In this document: positions 60,601-64,000 of the stretch, in pieces
Layout: every line of letters begins with the position of its first letter
Numbering within the stretch: the first letter of the stretch is position 1
NCBI RefSeq assembly: GCF_014356525.2
Contig: NC_052511.1
Coordinates: 32,866,687 to 32,930,686 of the forward strand
Source of the DNA: Nilaparvata lugens
Taxonomy: Eukaryota; Arthropoda; Insecta; Hemiptera; Delphacidae
Direction: 5' to 3'
Length of the DNA: 64,000 bases
Notes under the pieces: generated by a model
Database searches by the model: none
Seen by the model: the letters and a program-made list of their open reading frames with translations, nothing else
What the model was told of the DNA's origin: nothing
Translations under genes and position numbers: made by a program

Positions 60601-63600
60601 AATAGGCCTACTGCCTCTTTTTCTTATTCAGATTATCAATTGTACATTGGAGCAGTGAAAAATCTAGAATATAAGAATAAAAGTGCATTAGATAACCGTA
60701 GCCTGTGAATAAAACACATTCAATTAGTTTTCATAATAATTGGTAAATTGAGAATCAACCAATAAAATATGAAATAACAATGTTAAAAATCGCTCGTTAT
60801 TTTTGTAAAAGTGAACTCTCACTGAATATTTTCTACAAGAACATTCATAAATTTAAATCTTGTGATAGAAAAACATTTTACAATATTATATTTAATTTTT
60901 TTTTGTAATAATTGAATTTCAATTCAAATCGCATCGCAAATAGTTACAAGTTCCTGAAAAAATTATAAATCTGACAGAATAGAAGAATATTTATGAAAGG
61001 AGGCCATATTATGAACTTAAATTTCCTCATTTATATTTCATAGAATGGAACAAATCCAAGATGTAAACTAATTATTTATAGAATAAGTTCAATAAGTAAG
61101 TTAGAGTGTTTTCTCATTTTTAGAAGAAGAGGACATAGTATGCCAAGTTATAAAAGGTGGTACACTTCAAGAAAATAAACCAGTGCAATTATCTGGAATC
61201 CACTTACCTACAAGTAATTTGACTCAGAAGGATTATGATGACATCGATCTAGCCATCAATTTGAGTCTGGATTATATTTTTGTCCCGAGCGTTCGGAATG
61301 AGAGAGTAATGGAAGATATCAGAACTTTCAATGGTGTGTGAAATATTTATTTTCTGATTGGCGTTTGGGACTACGGCACACTCGGCCACAATGGACGCTC
61401 CACCAGTCGTGCGATTCTGGTGACAACATAAATTTAGATCACTCCTCCAATATTGCCACCAAGCGGAACAAATATTATGAATAAAAATATATCACATTTT
61501 AACCAGCAATCAAAGATTACGAATATGGTAGTGGTGACTGAGTGTTTGCGATTTTGGAAGCGTAATGGGACATGCTCTAAGTGACCCAATGAGCGCCATC
61601 AGCTGATGGATGAAAAATCGGGGCCTTCTATTCTGCCAACACACTTTTGGTGGTGCGTTTGATCGCGCTGCCAAATCGTAATGTGACATGCTCCCATTTA
61701 ATTGTACGATATCGCTTGATCGCTCCTCCAAGGTGGAGCCATCATGGTGGCCAAGTGTGCCATAGGCCTTATTCAAACAATTCCAAACTTTTCATATCAT
61801 TGACTGATGTTCTTTTATGATACGCCTGTTGGCTACAAAGCAGCTTCACGCAGATATTTCTTTGCTAGAAAATTGTGAATGAATTGGACTATAAAAAGCA
61901 TAAATTGTATATTTTTGATTAATACATTTTTATATACCCTATAGAACTAGCCGCCAGGCTTCGCTTCGCTCGAACCCCTGGACCTCCTGGACCCCCGATT
62001 GGATCATCCAAAAATGAGATCAGCGGGCTCGCTTCGCTCGCCTGCATTTTTCATTTGAGCATGCTTCATTCCATCAGAAAGTCAAAGTACTGAGAAAACG
62101 CAGAAAAGCTGAGAAAAACGTTGGAAAAACGATGATTTTGGGGCGTATATTTGATCAAATATCAAAGTCACCTCATCACAACATTTTTAGACCCTAACTA
62201 AACTTCTGTACCAAATTTGAACATTTTCTGTTTATTACTTGATGAAAGAACTGAGAAAACGCAAAAAACTGCTAATTATGGCGTATCTTTGGCGTTATTT
62301 CAAATTCCTTCTAACACAACATTATTACACCCGAGCTGAGCTTCTGTAGTAAATTTGAACATTTTCTGTCCATTTGTTCTCGATAAAGTTGAGAAAGTGC
62401 AAAAAAACGCAGATTTTGGGCGTATCTTTGGCGTTATTTCAAGTTCCTTCTAACACAACATTATTACACCCTAACTTAGCTTCTGTACTAAATTTTAACA
62501 ATTTATGTTCATTTGTTCTTAATAAATCTGATAAAAAGTAAAAAAACGCTGGAAAAACGCAGATTTTGGGCGTATCTTTGGCGTTATTTCAAATTCCTTC
62601 TAACACAACATTATTACACCCGAGCTGAGCTTCTGTATTAAATTTTAACAATTTATGTTCATTTGTTCTCGATAAAGCTGAGAAAACGCTGGAAAAACGC
62701 AGATTTTGAGCATATCTTTGGAAATTTTTCCAAATCTGTTCTTAGTGCGCCTCTAAAGTGCCAACTGAACATACCTACCAAATTTGAACGTTTTTGGCCC
62801 GGTAGATTTTTAGTTCTGTGAGTGAGTGAGTGCCATTTCGCTTTTATATAATTATATAGATACTGACAAAGCATATGATATAGATTGATTATTCAATTAC
62901 AGAGAGACGGCATAGTAATATTCTCATCGTAGCAAAGTTGCAAAACAAACTTGTGGATGAAAATATTGAGAATATTGTAAAACAAGCCGATGCTATAATT
63001 CTAGTGAGAGATGCACTGAGTGTTGAAATGAGTGGAGAGAGAATTGTATCTGTAATGGATAATATCTGCTCCATGTGTAAAAAGGTATGGTATTCAAGAA
63101 TATTGAAATTAATAAGATAAATTTGGAAGAATATTGATACTGATTAAGAATTTTGTTACAAGAGGGAACTGTTATATTCATGATCACATAATAATATTTT
63201 TCAAAGGAAATGGATATAGGCCTTATCATTGTGTTGGGAACTTTAAACATCAATTAGCACATAATAATCTTATATCCACTGTGCACAATAGTTGGCGATC
63301 AAATTGCACTCCACTCATTCAAACTTTCAATCTACAAATCAGTTCATATTATAAAAGTATTCATGAACCCTAGATATAAAAACATAAACTCAAAAAGTAA
63401 TTGAAAGTCTTCCAAAAACTACAAAAATCATTAACCCTTCACGGAGATTTCAGTAATCATATCAATAAAATTATATTCTGTTTGATTTATAATTATTATT
63501 GTAGTCAAAACTGTTATAATTTCTCTCAATTAAAAAACACATCAAAATTTTTCTTAAAGTTTTACCACAATTTTGCTATCGATTTTCTTTTGAACAGCTC

Positions 63601-63843
63601 GGCAAACCAGTGCTCTTGGAAGGAGGCGTCTTGTCTTCTATGAGTTCAGGAAAAGATCCATCATTGTTGGAGGTGCAAGATGTGGTCACGTGTCAGCGAA
63701 TCGGGTTCGATGGCTTTGTGCTGGGAGATGTGACAGCCAATGGCTCAAATCCGGCCAAATGCTTGAAAGAAATCGTCTCCATCTGCTGTCAAGCGGAGTC
63801 TTCTTCTTGGCAATCACATTCCTTCCACAAACTTGTCACTCCA
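57625..63843 (+). CDS. Pyruvate kinase-like protein, probably catalytically dead (partial)
   Basis: Exons: 57625-57694, 58573-58796, 60339-60528, 61124-61333, 62903-63084 and 63598-63843, all GT-AG with matching phases, giving 374 residues before the right edge; the allosteric C-domain lies outside. The fold is clear: KFVCTIGPSSSS (18-29), ALEIKGQTIHTG (83-94), a B-domain in exon 3 (99-161) and the barrel with ILIVAKLQN and ILVRDALSVE. In active enzymes these blocks read ARxNFSHG, ALDTKGPEIRTG, SKIEN, VARGDLGIE and CATQML. Here the Arg, Asn and Ser of the first are L45, K47 and C49. K+ ligands Asp/Thr are E85 and I86. Metal ligands Glu and Asp are Q245 and A269, and the catalytic Thr is G301. 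Only the Lys (K243) remains. The frame is intact over six exons, so it is conserved as a protein, not decaying. The start is tentative because the frame is open upstream. Confidence 0.85.
61362..61778. mobile_element. MITE in intron 4 of the pyruvate-kinase-like gene
   Basis: The left end ctacggcacactcggccac and the right end (reverse complement ctatggcacacttggccac) form the TIR, with gtttg outside each. About 415 bp; no coding content. Confidence 0.75.
61944..62871. repeat. Repeat element with five units of about 140 bp
   Basis: The head is gaactagccgccaggcttcg with ttcgctcg words. Then come about five units, each with gattttgggcgtatctttgg, ttccttctaacacaac and attattacaccc, near 62131, 62276, 62411, 62561 and 62700. 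The end is gtgagtgagtgagtgccatt and ttatataattatatagata. The last and first units are the most diverged. It ends 31 bases before exon 5, so it abuts the splice acceptor region. Confidence 0.8.
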
Positions 63844-64000
63844 GTAAGTTCCAGAATCGCAGCTTACGCCAGAATTACTGAAAAATAGTTATATTTTCTC
63901 TTGAATAATTTTTTACTGATATTAGGTAGAATGAGAACAAATTTACTGAAAAAATAGTTATATTTTCACTAAAATAATTTTTCACTGATATTAGGTTGAA
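63844..64000. other. Start of intron 6 of the pyruvate-kinase-like gene
   Basis: Follows the donor gtaagt. Contains a two-unit tandem of about 65 bp (gaaaaatagttatattttc... and ttttt.actgatattaggt) running into the window edge. Confidence 0.6.

Overview
The window looks like nuclear DNA of an insect, most likely a hemipteran such as a planthopper. This is inferred from the AT-rich composition, split genes with GT-AG introns, frequent TAGGCCTA-type words, and a dense load of non-LTR, Gypsy, SINE and hairpin (MITE) elements. No bacterial operons, CRISPR arrays, rRNA genes or functional tRNA genes were seen. All coordinates were read by eye; repeat edges are good to about 10-20 bases.

Three host genes, all on the plus strand, could be assembled exon by exon with consistent splice phase. 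(1) 30442-36108 is a small three-exon gene for a predicted secreted, acidic, His/Asp/Glu-rich protein of unknown family. Its TATA box and signal-peptide exon lie inside a 1.8 kb tandem duplication, so the gene has two interchangeable promoter/first-exon units. (2) 40273-53962 is a p53-family transcription factor in six exons, with all zinc ligands and most DNA-contact residues, a short N-terminus and a diverged helical C-terminus. (3) 57625 to beyond the right edge is a pyruvate-kinase-like gene (six exons seen) in which nearly every catalytic residue is replaced, so it is probably a pseudoenzyme.

The left third (1-29.8 kb) has no host gene I can support. It begins with the tail of a Penelope-like element. 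It then carries a 6.1 kb segment present twice (3044-9164 and 14877-20975, nearly identical). The two copies are separated by a degenerate APE-type non-LTR retrotransposon (9165-13540) and a (TG)n tract. Each copy contains a non-LTR reverse transcriptase tail split by a TIR/TG element. Between 21 and 29.8 kb there is AT-rich intergenic DNA with two clear MITEs and LINE scraps.

The p53 introns are heavily invaded: an internally deleted LINE (intron 2); a 5'-truncated Gypsy element lying against a LINE fragment (intron 3); and a 2 kb TIR element, a 103 bp hairpin and a 640 bp foldback (intron 5). The p53 to pyruvate-kinase interval holds an 800 bp MITE and a tRNA-derived SINE inserted, with a target-site duplication, into another MITE. 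The pyruvate-kinase-like gene carries a MITE and a tandem-repeat element in one intron. No novel multi-gene system was found. The most useful leads are the duplicated promoter plus signal exon, the dead pyruvate-kinase paralogue, and the transposon-packed p53 locus.
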